A DNA stretch of 64,000 bases from CAUZWH01 sp965247665 (lineage in GTDB: Bacteria > Pseudomonadota > Alphaproteobacteria > SHVV01): contig CBDFHH010000005.1 in the NCBI GenBank assembly GCA_965247665.1, positions 1,674,001 through 1,738,000 on the forward strand, in the 5' to 3' direction. The position numbers were made by a program, and so were the translations under genes. Of this stretch, positions 27,502 through 34,619 are shown in pieces (position 1 is the stretch's first letter; every line of letters starts with the position of its first letter). The notes beneath the pieces are model-generated. The model ran no database searches, had not been told where the DNA came from, and saw nothing but the letters and a program-made list of their open reading frames with translations.

Positions 27502-28170
27502 TTAGGTGGCACCGGACGCGACCGTGAGGATGGCGACGTAGTGGCAGGCTGCGCCGCTTACGACGAAGAGATGCCAAATCAAATTCTGGTAGATCAACCG
27601 CTGCCACAGGTGGAACATAACGCCGATGGTGTAGAGCAGGCCGCCCGCGCCGAGCAGCACGAGCGTTGCGACCGGCAGCGCGGCTACCAAAGGCTCGATC
27701 GCCAACAGCCCCATCCAACCCTGGGATAGGTAGACGAGGATCCCGACGCGCTCCAAACGACGCGGCATCATGAGTTTGAGGGCAACGCCGATCGCGGCCA
27801 TCGCCCAGACCCCGGCAAGCAGCCACCGCCCGGCGACGCCGAGAGAAATAACCGCGAACGGCGTGTAGGTTGCCGCGATCATGATGAAAATAAAGGCTTG
27901 GTCGAGGCGCCTGAGGATCTCCCTGTGCCGTGCCTGCACGCTGCGGTGATAGCTCGCTGAAACGGCAAAGGTCGTGACGAGTCCGATCGCGTAGACGACG
28001 ACGCTCAGGAACGGCAGCAGCGCCAAACCACGGAGGCCGGTCCATATCAGGACGGCAACGCCCATCGCGGAGGCGCCGAGCGCCGCGGCGTGGAGAAGAC
28101 CGTCGAGCCGGCGCTCGGCGGAATCGGTGGGGATGGGCGGCGATGCGTTTGTCCGACGGTCGAGCTGCAC
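27502..28170 (-). CDS. Hemolysin III / PAQR-family membrane protein
   Basis: The 222-residue protein has about seven hydrophobic segments with the family's hallmark His residues: FAVSASYHRS after the second segment, and LIWHLFVVSGAACHYVAIL at the end. The Asp of LRRLDQAFIFIMIAATYTPF is the conserved acidic residue of the metal-dependent (CREST-like) core. Family members are inner-membrane proteins with a putative Zn-dependent hydrolase site; the haemolysin name is historic. The start (ATG 28170) lies close to a broken metallopeptidase gene on the same strand. Confidence 0.88.
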   Translation of the reverse strand: MQLDRRTNASPPIPTDSAERRLDGLLHAAALGASAMGVAVLIWTGLRGLALLPFLSVVVYAIGLVTTFAVSASYHRSVQARHREILRRLDQAFIFIMIAATYTPFAVISLGVAGRWLLAGVWAMAAIGVALKLMMPRRLERVGILVYLSQGWMGLLAIEPLVAALPVATLVLLGAGGLLYTIGVMFHLWQRLIYQNLIWHLFVVSGAACHYVAILTVASGAT

Positions 28171-28199
28171 GAGGAGCCGCGGAGGTGGTCTTTGAGGGA

Positions 28200-29251
28200 T
28201 GGATCAGGCCGTGAACGAAACGTAGCTTGCCAAGCGTGGTGGGCGCCAACATAAATGGGAAGAAGTCGAGTCGAGCCGTGCTGTGGTTGAGGCTGTTGAC
28301 CGCATGGGTGAGTGGCATCCAAGCGTCGACCAACGCATCGAAGTCGTCCTGACGGTAGGGACCGAAGCCGATCGTCATCTCAAGGGCCTGTTCTCGGGCA
28401 ACCGGCGCGTCGATGCTCATACCGAAGGCGGCAGCGGTTTCCAGGGTATCGACGATGTGCAGGTAGTGAGCCCGCGTCTCGGCGAAGTCTTCCCAGGGAT
28501 GGCCGCGCGCGTAGCGGCTGACGTGCCGTTCCTGCCAGACGGCCGGTGGACCGTTCGCGTAATGGGCGTCGAGAGCGTCGCCACAGCTGGCGCGCTCATC
28601 GCCGAAAACCTCGTGGAATGCGCCGTGCCACACCCCGTCGGCAACGAGTTGAGCCCAGTAGCAATGCCCGATCTCGTGGCCGAAATGCCCCAGCAGGGCG
28701 CGGTAGGGTTCGGCGAAGTCGCGGCGCTGGCGCTCGCGTTCCACTGGGTCGGCCTCGGCGATATCGATTGTGATCAGTTCGCGGGAATGGCCGGTGACCA
28801 CTTGCGGCCCTGCCTGAAAACCTGAACCGGAGCCGGCGATGAAGGCGAAGCCGATACCACGGCGGGGTCGTCGTTCGTGCTCCTCGGCAACTGGCCTTGG
28901 CGCGGCAACCCGTATGCGAGGTGGTGTTTGGCAGCTTCCAGCCGCCGCCACAGCACCACGTTTTCCGGCACTTCGAGATCCGGTATCGCCCGGTTGATAC
29001 GGCAGGCGATGCGGTACGCCTCGGGATTGTCGACCGCGACCAGCCCGTTGCATGCCTCGTGGGCGGCGTTGGCGCAGAAGCGGTCGTCGACATCACCACC
29101 GGCCAGTGGACGCCAACGGCCGCTGCCGCGGTCGGCGAGCGCACTCAAGCGTGCGATCGGGCAAGTAGCCGAGGACGTGACTCCAGTGCTCCCACCGTGT
29201 GTTCCGAACGGAGAGCCGCTGACCGCAAAACTGGCACGTAAATCGCTTCAT
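28200..29251 (-). pseudogene. Putative zinc-binding metallopeptidase gene with two frameshifts
   Basis: Three frames joined in order recover one protein. Frame one (from ATG 29251) gives MKRFTCQFCGQRLSVRNTRWEHWSHVLGYLPDRT, a zinc ribbon. Frame two, from about 29150, gives LSALADRGSGRW through EACNGLVAVDNPEAYR to RRLEAAKHHLAYGL. Frame three, from about 28900, gives GIGFAFIAGSG through ELITIDIAEADPVERERQRRDF and GHFGHEIGHCYW with the zinc HExxH-like HEIGH, ending near 28200. The first junction is fixed by dropping one T in CGCTTGAG; the second is a small indel. The family is a cytosolic putative Zn peptidase of unknown substrate. Assembly error is an alternative. Confidence 0.7.
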
Positions 29252-29286
29252 GACGCGTGATTGCCGATACCGTGCGACGGCGACGG

Positions 29287-30474
29287 CTATACAGCCTGTC
29301 GCCGGTCGCGCGAGCGGCCGCGGTACGATTGGTATCTGTGGCCGGGTTCGGTCCCCATCACCGTGATCGCGCGACGGGTCAAGCGCTCGATATCCTCTAG
29401 ATAGGCCCGCTCCTCGCCGTTGCAGAACGAAACCGCGATCCCGCTGGCACCGGCGCGCGCGGTGCGGCCGATGCGATGGACGTAGCTCTCCGGCACGTTG
29501 GGCAGCTCGTAGTTGACGACGTGGCTAACGTCGTCGATGTCGAGGCCGCGCGCGGCGACGTCGGTGGCGACCAGCACCCGCACCGCGCCCTCGCGAAACC
29601 GTGCCAGCGAACGCTGGCGCGCCCCTTGCGACTTGTTGCCGTGGATCGCTTCGGCCACAACGCCGGACTGCGCCAATTGCTGGGCGACGCGGTTGGCACG
29701 ATGCTTGGTTCGGGTGAACACGAGCACGCGTGCGAGTGCCGGGTCGCCGAGCAACCTATCGAGCAGCGCCCGCTTCGCCGCGGTATCGACGAAATAGACT
29801 CGCTGCTCGACGCGCTCGACCGTCATCATCTCGGGTGCGACGTCGATCCGGATCGGCTCGTGGAGTATGTCCTTGGCCAAGTGCTCGACCTCGTGCGGCA
29901 TGGTTGCTGAGAACAGCAGGTTCTGGCGCCGCTGCGGCAGGCTCTGCTCGATCCGGCGCACATCGCGAATGAAGCCCATGTCGAGCATGCGGTCGGCTTC
30001 GTCGAGCACGAAATGGTCGATCGCATCGAGATGTACGTAGCCCTGTCCGAGCAAGTCGAGCAGCCGACCGGGCGTGGCCACCAGTACATCGACACCCCGG
30101 CGCAGAGCTGCGACCTGGGGCCGTTGCCCGACGCCGCCATATATGACGCCAACGCGTAGGTCGAGATAGCTGCCATAAGTGGCAATATCAGCGCCGATCT
30201 GGATCGCCAGCTCGCGGGTCGGCGCAAGGATCAGGGCGCGGGGGTGTCGGCGCGTGCCGCGGGACGGCAGCGACAGATGCTGGAGCAGCGGCAGCGCGAA
30301 CGCCGCGGTCTTGCCGGTTCCGGTTTGAGCGATGCCCAGGAGATCGCGGTGTGCGAGCAGCGGCGGGATCGTTTGCGTCTGGATCGGCGTCGGCGTGGAA
30401 TAGGCGCAATCGTCGAGGGCCCTTAGCAGGGATTCGGCGAGGCCGAGTTCGGTAAACGTCTTGGACTGAGTCAA
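29287..30474 (-). CDS. DEAD-box RNA helicase (RhlE-like)
   Basis: From TTG 30474 (AAGGA site 7-8 bases upstream) this gives 395 residues with the full helicase core: Q motif (TPTPIQTQTIP), Walker A (AQTGTGKT), PTRELAIQ, DEAD (VLDEADRMLDMGF), SAT (LFSATMP), and the C-terminal ARGLDIDDVSHVVNYELP and HRIGRTARAG. The tail after about residue 370 is short and basic. RhlE-type proteins remodel structured RNA in ribosome assembly and cold adaptation. The next gene upstream on the strand encodes a cold-shock protein, which fits. The open frame extends upstream into a desaturase remnant, so the earlier ATG 30594 is rejected. Confidence 0.93.
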   Translation of the reverse strand: MTQSKTFTELGLAESLLRALDDCAYSTPTPIQTQTIPPLLAHRDLLGIAQTGTGKTAAFALPLLQHLSLPSRGTRRHPRALILAPTRELAIQIGADIATYGSYLDLRVGVIYGGVGQRPQVAALRRGVDVLVATPGRLLDLLGQGYVHLDAIDHFVLDEADRMLDMGFIRDVRRIEQSLPQRRQNLLFSATMPHEVEHLAKDILHEPIRIDVAPEMMTVERVEQRVYFVDTAAKRALLDRLLGDPALARVLVFTRTKHRANRVAQQLAQSGVVAEAIHGNKSQGARQRSLARFREGAVRVLVATDVAARGLDIDDVSHVVNYELPNVPESYVHRIGRTARAGASGIAVSFCNGEERAYLEDIERLTRRAITVMGTEPGHRYQSYRGRSRDRRQAV

Positions 30475-30579
30475 ATGATTATCCTTGGTTGTGTCAGGCG
30501 CCCGCCTTCGGCGCCCGCAGGTGTGTTGCGACGCAAAAAGAACGCTAGGCATTAGCGTTTCGGTCCGCGTCGATCGTTT

Positions 30580-30788
30580 CGGTAGCTCAACCATGCGCTG
30601 GCGTTCGCTGTCCCACAGGGTGAAGCGCCACTGTCTGAGCGCAGTCCACAGCGTCAGCGCCGGTGCTGCCCTCAGATTGTCGTCGCCCTCGTGGCAGGCA
30701 CGCAGCCGATAGTTGGGAATCCGTGGGTTGAGATGGTGGACGTGGCGGAAGCCGATGTTGCCGGTGAACCAGCGCAGGAGCCGACTCC
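30580..30788 (-). pseudogene. Fatty acid desaturase, C-terminal remnant
   Basis: In the same frame as the helicase and upstream of it, the translation reads WFTGNIGFRHVHHLNPRIPNYRLRACHEG, then TLWTALRQWRFTLWDSERQRMV. This matches the C-terminal end of membrane acyl-lipid desaturases, where the third His box is normally FHHVHHL followed by IPNYRL. The first His of the box is Arg here. Nothing upstream encodes the first two His boxes or membrane segments. It is a relic left by a deletion or rearrangement. Confidence 0.6.
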
Positions 30789-30859
30789 GACCCGCGCGGG
30801 CCGCGGGCAGAGGCAGACATCGGCTTGGTGCCGTGCGTCACGATGCGTTTGATGTGAGG

Positions 30860-30886
30860 GGCGGCCCGCCGCATTGACGGGCCGCC
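30860..30886 (-). terminator. GC-rich hairpin downstream of the cold-shock gene
   Basis: GGCGGCCCG (30860-30868) and CGGGCCGCC (30878-30886) form a perfect 9-bp stem with a 9-base loop, 8 bases after the cold-shock stop codon. There is no strong U-tract, so termination may be partial. Confidence 0.5.
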
Positions 30887-30893
30887 GATATTG

Positions 30894-31103
30894 TTAGCTC
30901 AGGACCTCGAGTGCGGTCGCTGAGGTGCGGCCTTTCTGGTCGCGTTGGGGTTCGAATCGAACGCGTTGGCCGTCGGCCAGGCCGTGTAGACCCGCTTTCT
31001 CGACCGCGGTGATATGGACGAATACGTCGCTACTGCCCCCGTCGACCTCGATGAAGCCATAGCCGCGTGTGGTGTTGAACCATTTTACGGTTCCGTCTTG
31101 CAT
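30894..31103 (-). CDS. Cold-shock protein (CspA family)
   Basis: At 69 residues it is a standard CSD protein. RNP1 is in TRGYGFIEVDGG (canonical KGYGFI; here TRGYGFIEV), RNP2 is in SDVFVHITAVEKAG, and the beginning is MQDGTVKWFN. It binds single-stranded RNA/DNA and acts as an RNA chaperone. A long leader (over 100 bases) precedes the ATG, as in cold-induced csp mRNAs. The neighbouring RNA helicase suggests a shared cold or RNA-structure role. Confidence 0.95.
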   Translation of the reverse strand: MQDGTVKWFNTTRGYGFIEVDGGSSDVFVHITAVEKAGLHGLADGQRVRFEPQRDQKGRTSATALEVLS

Positions 31104-31441
31104 AAAAATATCCTACAGATAGGTGTTGCCCGGGCGCCACCGCGGCGCGCGGGTATCAATCAAACGATTGGCGGGAATTTATTCGGCCGGTCTGCGTTGG
31201 CGGACCGGAAACGCCGGCTAGTCGTAGGCTGATGAAAGATATATGAGCGCCGGCGGCGCCGATTGCAAGCCAAATCCGGTTTCGACGTCGGCTGAGCCTT
31301 TGAAATTGCGCCGGGTCGCACACCGCTAATCCATTGAAGGCGTGGGTTATTTTACCGAAAAAAAATAAAAATTAGGAAAAATCTAATAATTATTGTAGAT
31401 TGAAAAGTGAGAGAAATATTAATGAAATACAGGGTGATAAA
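31104..31441. other. Intergenic region with an AT-rich island
   Basis: The left part serves as the leader of the cold-shock gene (minus strand). The right part, about 31345-31440, is strikingly AT-rich for this window (A-runs such as CCGAAAAAAAATAAAAATTA) and contains a small inverted repeat, AATCTA with TAGATT around ATAATTATTG. It directly precedes the GTG start at 31442 and probably holds its promoter. Confidence 0.5.
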
Positions 31442-31783
31442 GTGAAAAACAAAGAAATGATCAAGCCATTCGTTTGGGGCGCCGTTCTGGGCACCGTTAT
31501 CGTTGCCATCGTTGCGTTCAGCGCCGAATGGATCGTTACCGGTTCCTCCAAAGATGATCAGGTAAAAGCCGCGTGGATCGATGGCCAGGCAATCGTCTGC
31601 AGCGCGATCGCACAGGCGCGTCGCACCGCCTCGGGAGAGACGTCGGATATCTCGGGCTATAACGCGCGCGAGACTCGCGAGACCCTCGCCAAGCAAGCTG
31701 CCGTGGCTCTTGCGGGCCAGGACGCGCCTGATTGGCGTGTCGTCAACGCTTGCGCCGATAACCTGATAAGCGCGGGCACGTAG
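31442..31783 (+). CDS. Single-span membrane protein of unknown function, 113 aa
   Basis: GTG 31442 follows an AGGGTG ribosome site. The N-terminus (KNKEMIKPFVWGAVLGTVIVAIVAFSAEWIV) is a short basic stretch plus one transmembrane segment, so the remaining ~80 residues are probably periplasmic. They include IDGQAIVCSAIAQARRTASGET, SGYNARETRETLAKQAAVAL and WRVVNACADNLI, with a pair of Cys that could form a disulfide. No family is recognised. It lies in a cluster of very small genes with an AT-rich leader. Confidence 0.65.
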   Translation: MKNKEMIKPFVWGAVLGTVIVAIVAFSAEWIVTGSSKDDQVKAAWIDGQAIVCSAIAQARRTASGETSDISGYNARETRETLAKQAAVALAGQDAPDWRVVNACADNLISAGT

Positions 31784-31834
31784 TGTAGGGTTCGCGCGGC
31801 CGCTTGGCAGAGACGTCGAACGGCCGGACAACGC

Positions 31835-31882
31835 CCAACAACCGCTTTCTCCAACAACCGCTTTTTCCAACAACCGCTTTCC
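31835..31882. repeat. Three 16-bp tandem direct repeats
   Basis: CCAACAACCGCTTTCT (31835-31850), CCAACAACCGCTTTTT (31851-31866) and CCAACAACCGCTTTCC (31867-31882) are head-to-tail copies differing only in the last three bases. They sit between two small genes, about 100 bases before ATG 31987. Confidence 0.85.
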
Positions 31883-31986
31883 GATGTTCCGCTTGCGGGT
31901 CACGCCGCGCGGAATCAAGACGGGCCAGGTTCGATCTCGTCGGAACCGAACGATACACCGTACGCTGACAGCAAAGGACGATCGTT

Positions 31987-32211
31987 ATGGGACAGACCGC
32001 GAGAGCAAGGGCCGAAGCGCAATTCGCAGCGATTCAGAAAAAGGGCGGGTCGGAATATGACGGAACGGTAGACGCTCCGACCGAGATTACGGTGCGCACC
32101 GCGCGCCTGCGGGCCTTGCGCTTGGCCAAAGAAAAGGCCGGGGCCGAGAAGGCATCGGCCGATACGCGCAAACCGAGCAGCCGGCTGCCGCAGGTTCTTG
32201 TCTACGGTTAG
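31987..32211 (+). CDS. Small basic protein, 74 aa
   Basis: AAAGGACG precedes ATG 31987 at usable distance. The sequence has a polar N-terminus (GQTARARAEAQFAAIQKKG), then TVRTARLRALRLAKEKAGAEKASADTRK and a short hydrophobic end (LPQVLVYG). The RLRALRLAKE core matches the small gene before rpoD (27029-27244), so the two define a short shared motif. No known domain is recognised. Its predicted helix is amphipathic and positively charged, consistent with nucleic-acid or protein binding, which is unproven. Confidence 0.6.
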   Translation: MGQTARARAEAQFAAIQKKGGSEYDGTVDAPTEITVRTARLRALRLAKEKAGAEKASADTRKPSSRLPQVLVYG

Positions 32212-32244
32212 ACGGCAGGTATCGAGAGGTATGGAAGGTAAGCG

Positions 32245-32337
32245 ATGATGTTTGGTAACAAACCTTATTGGTGGTCGATGGTGTTGATCCTATGCGCGAT
32301 CGGCGCCATGGTCGCGATCGCTCTCGCCGTTTATTGA
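32245..32337 (+). CDS. 30-residue single-pass membrane microprotein
   Basis: GGAAGGTAAGCG precedes a double ATG (32245 and 32248). The product is a short polar/aromatic start (MMFGNKPYWW) followed by a ~18-residue hydrophobic segment (SMVLILCAIGAMVAIALAVY) and TGA 32335-32337. It starts 33 bases after the previous small gene. Such microproteins often regulate transporters or membrane stress, but no specific role can be assigned. Too short for most gene callers. Confidence 0.55.
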   Translation: MMFGNKPYWWSMVLILCAIGAMVAIALAVY

Positions 32338-32630
32338 CGCTCACTACCGTGGGATGCTCACGCAATCCGAGCATTCGGGCCAAGATATGATGACCAACGA
32401 GAACGGCGAAGCGGCCTAGGCCGGCTACGTCCGCAGCATGCGCGAAAGCGCTGCCTTCCTCGACGACGTTGCGAGCACAAACGCCGCACGGCCGACCGCT
32501 TCGACGAGAAAAAGCCCTAAATTTAGCGTGAAACAAGCCCGCGGATGATCAACGCGGGGGGATCAAGCGCTGCCGGCAACTGATCGGCCGGTATACAATC
32601 GCCCCATGCCATCGGCGTTCTCGCCCCACC

Positions 32631-32706
32631 CTCCTGAAATCCGCCGGTCCGACCTCCAAGGACGTCAAGGTCATCGATCCCGGATTCGGACCCAAGCGGT
32701 TACTGC
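32631..32706. repeat. Diverged 76-bp copy of part of the binding-protein gene
   Basis: The segment matches 19594-19669 (CTCCTGAAATCCGCCGGT onward, within the SsuA-like gene) with five mismatches in 76 bases. It is immediately followed by the exact duplicate of 23932 onward, with one base in between. Confidence 0.8.
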
Positions 32707-32707
32707 A

Positions 32708-33580
32708 CCAGCAAGCCGGCCAGCACGCTGTTTGGCGTGAACCGCCTCGCTCTGCCGCAAATGAAAATCGAAATCGACGCCGTCTGCTACAAAGCGCGTA
32801 CTTCGTAGCCGGTTTGGCCGCGGCCCCGTGCGATGTTGGTCGGGCCGCCCTCGCGACCCGAATCAGCGTCCGGGATATTTCTCGCCGGTCCCTTCAGCCA
32901 CCATCTGCTCGGGCAGCGAGTAGACGTATTTATCGAGGATCGGCTCGAATGAGGACTCGTCGGGATGATCCCATGGTTTCGGTCGACGCTCGCCGGGCCG
33001 CTTACGGGGCTTGCCGACGGCGCGCATCATATGTTCGACCCCGGCCGATGGTGCGCACAGGAAGAAGATCTTCATCGGGCCGTTGCCGGTGTTGACGAAG
33101 CCGTGCTTGCGATGGCGCCCGACATAGACCAGCGAGCCCGGCTTGACCGGGTGGGGGACGCCGTCGATGAAAACCTTGCCTTCGCCTTGCCAGACGAACA
33201 GGAATTCGTCCTGCGCGCCGTGGCCGTGGTCGGGCAATGTGCCGCCTTCATCAATGATCTGCACCGCCGCCATGTAGTCCTTGGTCGGGAAGGTGTCGGG
33301 CGACATCTTCACGGTCATATGTCCGAAACAGGGTTCGGGCAGCCAATAGGACTCACCGTCATCCTCGTGCCACACCCCGAACGATCCGGGTTTCGCCAGC
33401 CCGCGCCGGCCCCGCCGCAGCTTCGCGACTTTCTCGACCATCCGCATTGCCGAGCGCGAGAACGTCTTGGTCTTGCCGAGAGTGAGCATGGCCACCTCCT
33501 TCTTCTGCGGCTGACGGAAAACGATAGCATGGAACATACCGGGCCGGATGTTATCGATTCCGCCAAGCACCGCACCATGG
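32708..33580. repeat. Second copy of the 23.9-24.8 kb segment (left part)
   Basis: Collinear with 23932-24804 at a constant offset of 8776 with no mismatch noticed. It holds the RidA gene tail, the whole cupin gene and upstream sequence to ACCATGG at 33574-33580. The remaining 37 bases of the repeat resume only after the methyltransferase insert. Confidence 0.85.
32863..33489 (-). CDS. Cupin-domain protein, copy 2 (duplicate of 24087-24713)
   Basis: The coding sequence and protein are the same as copy 1: 208 residues with LPDHGHGAQDEFLF and HRKHGFVNTG metal-binding motifs and the basic tail KPRKRPGERRPKP. The ribosome site and start (ATG 33489) are retained, as are ~90 bases upstream, so it may still be expressed, although its promoter could have been separated by the insert that begins 90 bases upstream. 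Identity implies a very recent duplication or ongoing gene conversion. Confidence 0.8.
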   Translation of the reverse strand: MLTLGKTKTFSRSAMRMVEKVAKLRRGRRGLAKPGSFGVWHEDDGESYWLPEPCFGHMTVKMSPDTFPTKDYMAAVQIIDEGGTLPDHGHGAQDEFLFVWQGEGKVFIDGVPHPVKPGSLVYVGRHRKHGFVNTGNGPMKIFFLCAPSAGVEHMMRAVGKPRKRPGERRPKPWDHPDESSFEPILDKYVYSLPEQMVAEGTGEKYPGR

Positions 33581-34409
33581 ACTTAATACCAGGGAATTGG
33601 ACATGAACACGATGCACGAGGCAAACCGCAAGGGATGGGACGCGGCCTCGGCCAGCTGGCAAGCGATGATCGAGCAGCACGTCGATTGGCGACGCTGCCC
33701 GGAAGACCCAACTATCGCCTTGGACAATAGGGAGCTGGACCTCTTGGTCCAAGTAGCCGGGAAGGACATCTGCGTTCTAGGCAGCGGTGACAATTTGGTG
33801 GTCTTTGCTCTGTCGGGAATGGGCGCGAGGGTCACGTCGGTTGATATCTCGCAGGCTCAGCTAGATACGGCTGCTTCTAGGGCTGGCGAACTGGGCTTGG
33901 ACATCGCTTTCATACGCGCCGACGTGGTCGACCTGCGGGCGCTGGGGGACGAGAGCTTCGATCTTGTGTACACGGGAGATCACGTTGCCGTGTGGGTTTC
34001 CGATCTCACGGGCTACTACTCCGAAGCCTGCCGAATCCTGAGGCGGGACGGTATCCTCATGATCAGCGAGTACCACCCCTTCCGTAGAATATGGCGGGAC
34101 TCACACGATCGGCTCGAGTTGAAGTGTGGCTATTTCGAACGGGGTCCCCACCAGTATGACCGCTCGGAGGTCTGCCCAGGTACTCCGCTAGGCTCGTTGC
34201 CCAGCTATGAGTTCAATTGGACAGTGGCAGACTACATTACTGCGCTCTTGGAGGGCGGCTGCGACCTCGTGGCCATCCACGAGGTCGGCGACCAGCGCGA
34301 GCGGTGGGAATCGGCTCCGGTGGCGGGACTGCCAAACTCGCTGCTGTTGGTTGGCCGCAAGAGGTAGCTAACCGTACAGGCGGTCTTCACCGGATGGTTG
34401 CGACCATGG
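33574..34409. mobile_element. Inserted 822-bp segment carrying a methyltransferase, flanked by 7-bp direct repeats
   Basis: In copy 1 the sequence is continuous across ACCATGG (24798-24804). In copy 2 ACCATGG occurs at 33574-33580 and again at 34403-34409, with 822 bases between. This is what a 7-bp target-site duplication would look like, although the insert has no transposase and I saw no terminal inverted repeats. The gene inside uses AGG/AGA arginine codons more freely than neighbours. Microhomology-driven insertion is an alternative. Confidence 0.5.
33603..34367 (+). CDS. Class I SAM-dependent methyltransferase
   Basis: From ATG 33603 (AGGGAA site) the 254-residue protein has the Rossmann SAM-binding pattern. 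Motif I is DICVLGSGDNLVVFALSGMGARVTSVDISQAQL (glycine-rich loop and acidic strand-2 end). Motif II is AFIRADVVDLRALGDESFDLVYTGDHVAVW, followed by YSEACRILRRDGILMISEYHP. The pattern fits small-molecule methyltransferases of the UbiE/COQ5-like group. It lies alone inside an insert in a duplicated cupin region, and its codon use (several AGG/AGA) differs from neighbours, suggesting horizontal acquisition. Substrate unknown. Confidence 0.85.
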   Translation: MNTMHEANRKGWDAASASWQAMIEQHVDWRRCPEDPTIALDNRELDLLVQVAGKDICVLGSGDNLVVFALSGMGARVTSVDISQAQLDTAASRAGELGLDIAFIRADVVDLRALGDESFDLVYTGDHVAVWVSDLTGYYSEACRILRRDGILMISEYHPFRRIWRDSHDRLELKCGYFERGPHQYDRSEVCPGTPLGSLPSYEFNWTVADYITALLEGGCDLVAIHEVGDQRERWESAPVAGLPNSLLLVGRKR

Positions 34410-34446
34410 CGCCGAAATCCGAGCACTCGATCTCCGCTCGCTAGAC
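34403..34446. repeat. Right end of the duplicated segment
   Basis: ACCATGGCGCCGAAATCC through CTAGAC repeats 24798-24841 exactly. It completes the second copy after the methyltransferase insert. Confidence 0.85.
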
Positions 34447-34619
34447 TAGAGGGGGGCGCCACCCGTCGCGGGCGGCAATACCGAGTTCGCATGTTCGTGG
34501 CGATGCGGTTTGTCGCGCGCCGGCCGCTCGCTCGAGTCGAGCGTTGCCGTGGCGTGCGTGACGTCTCACAATGCGTCCGCCCGCCCTGGCGCGTATCCAA
34601 CGATCATTATCGGACCGAA

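Noticed and set aside
27281..29053. A 590-codon frame covering the HlyIII gene and the metallopeptidase
   Set aside because: Only its first part matches the metallopeptidase; the rest is a shadow of the HlyIII gene and lacks a natural stop.
31835..31882. Short CRISPR-like array
   Set aside because: The repeats are contiguous with no spacers and no cas genes are present.
31352..31918. Minus-strand 188-codon frame opposite the 31.4-kb membrane gene
   Set aside because: It overlaps the better-supported plus-strand gene, has no ribosome site and ends in the AT-rich leader.
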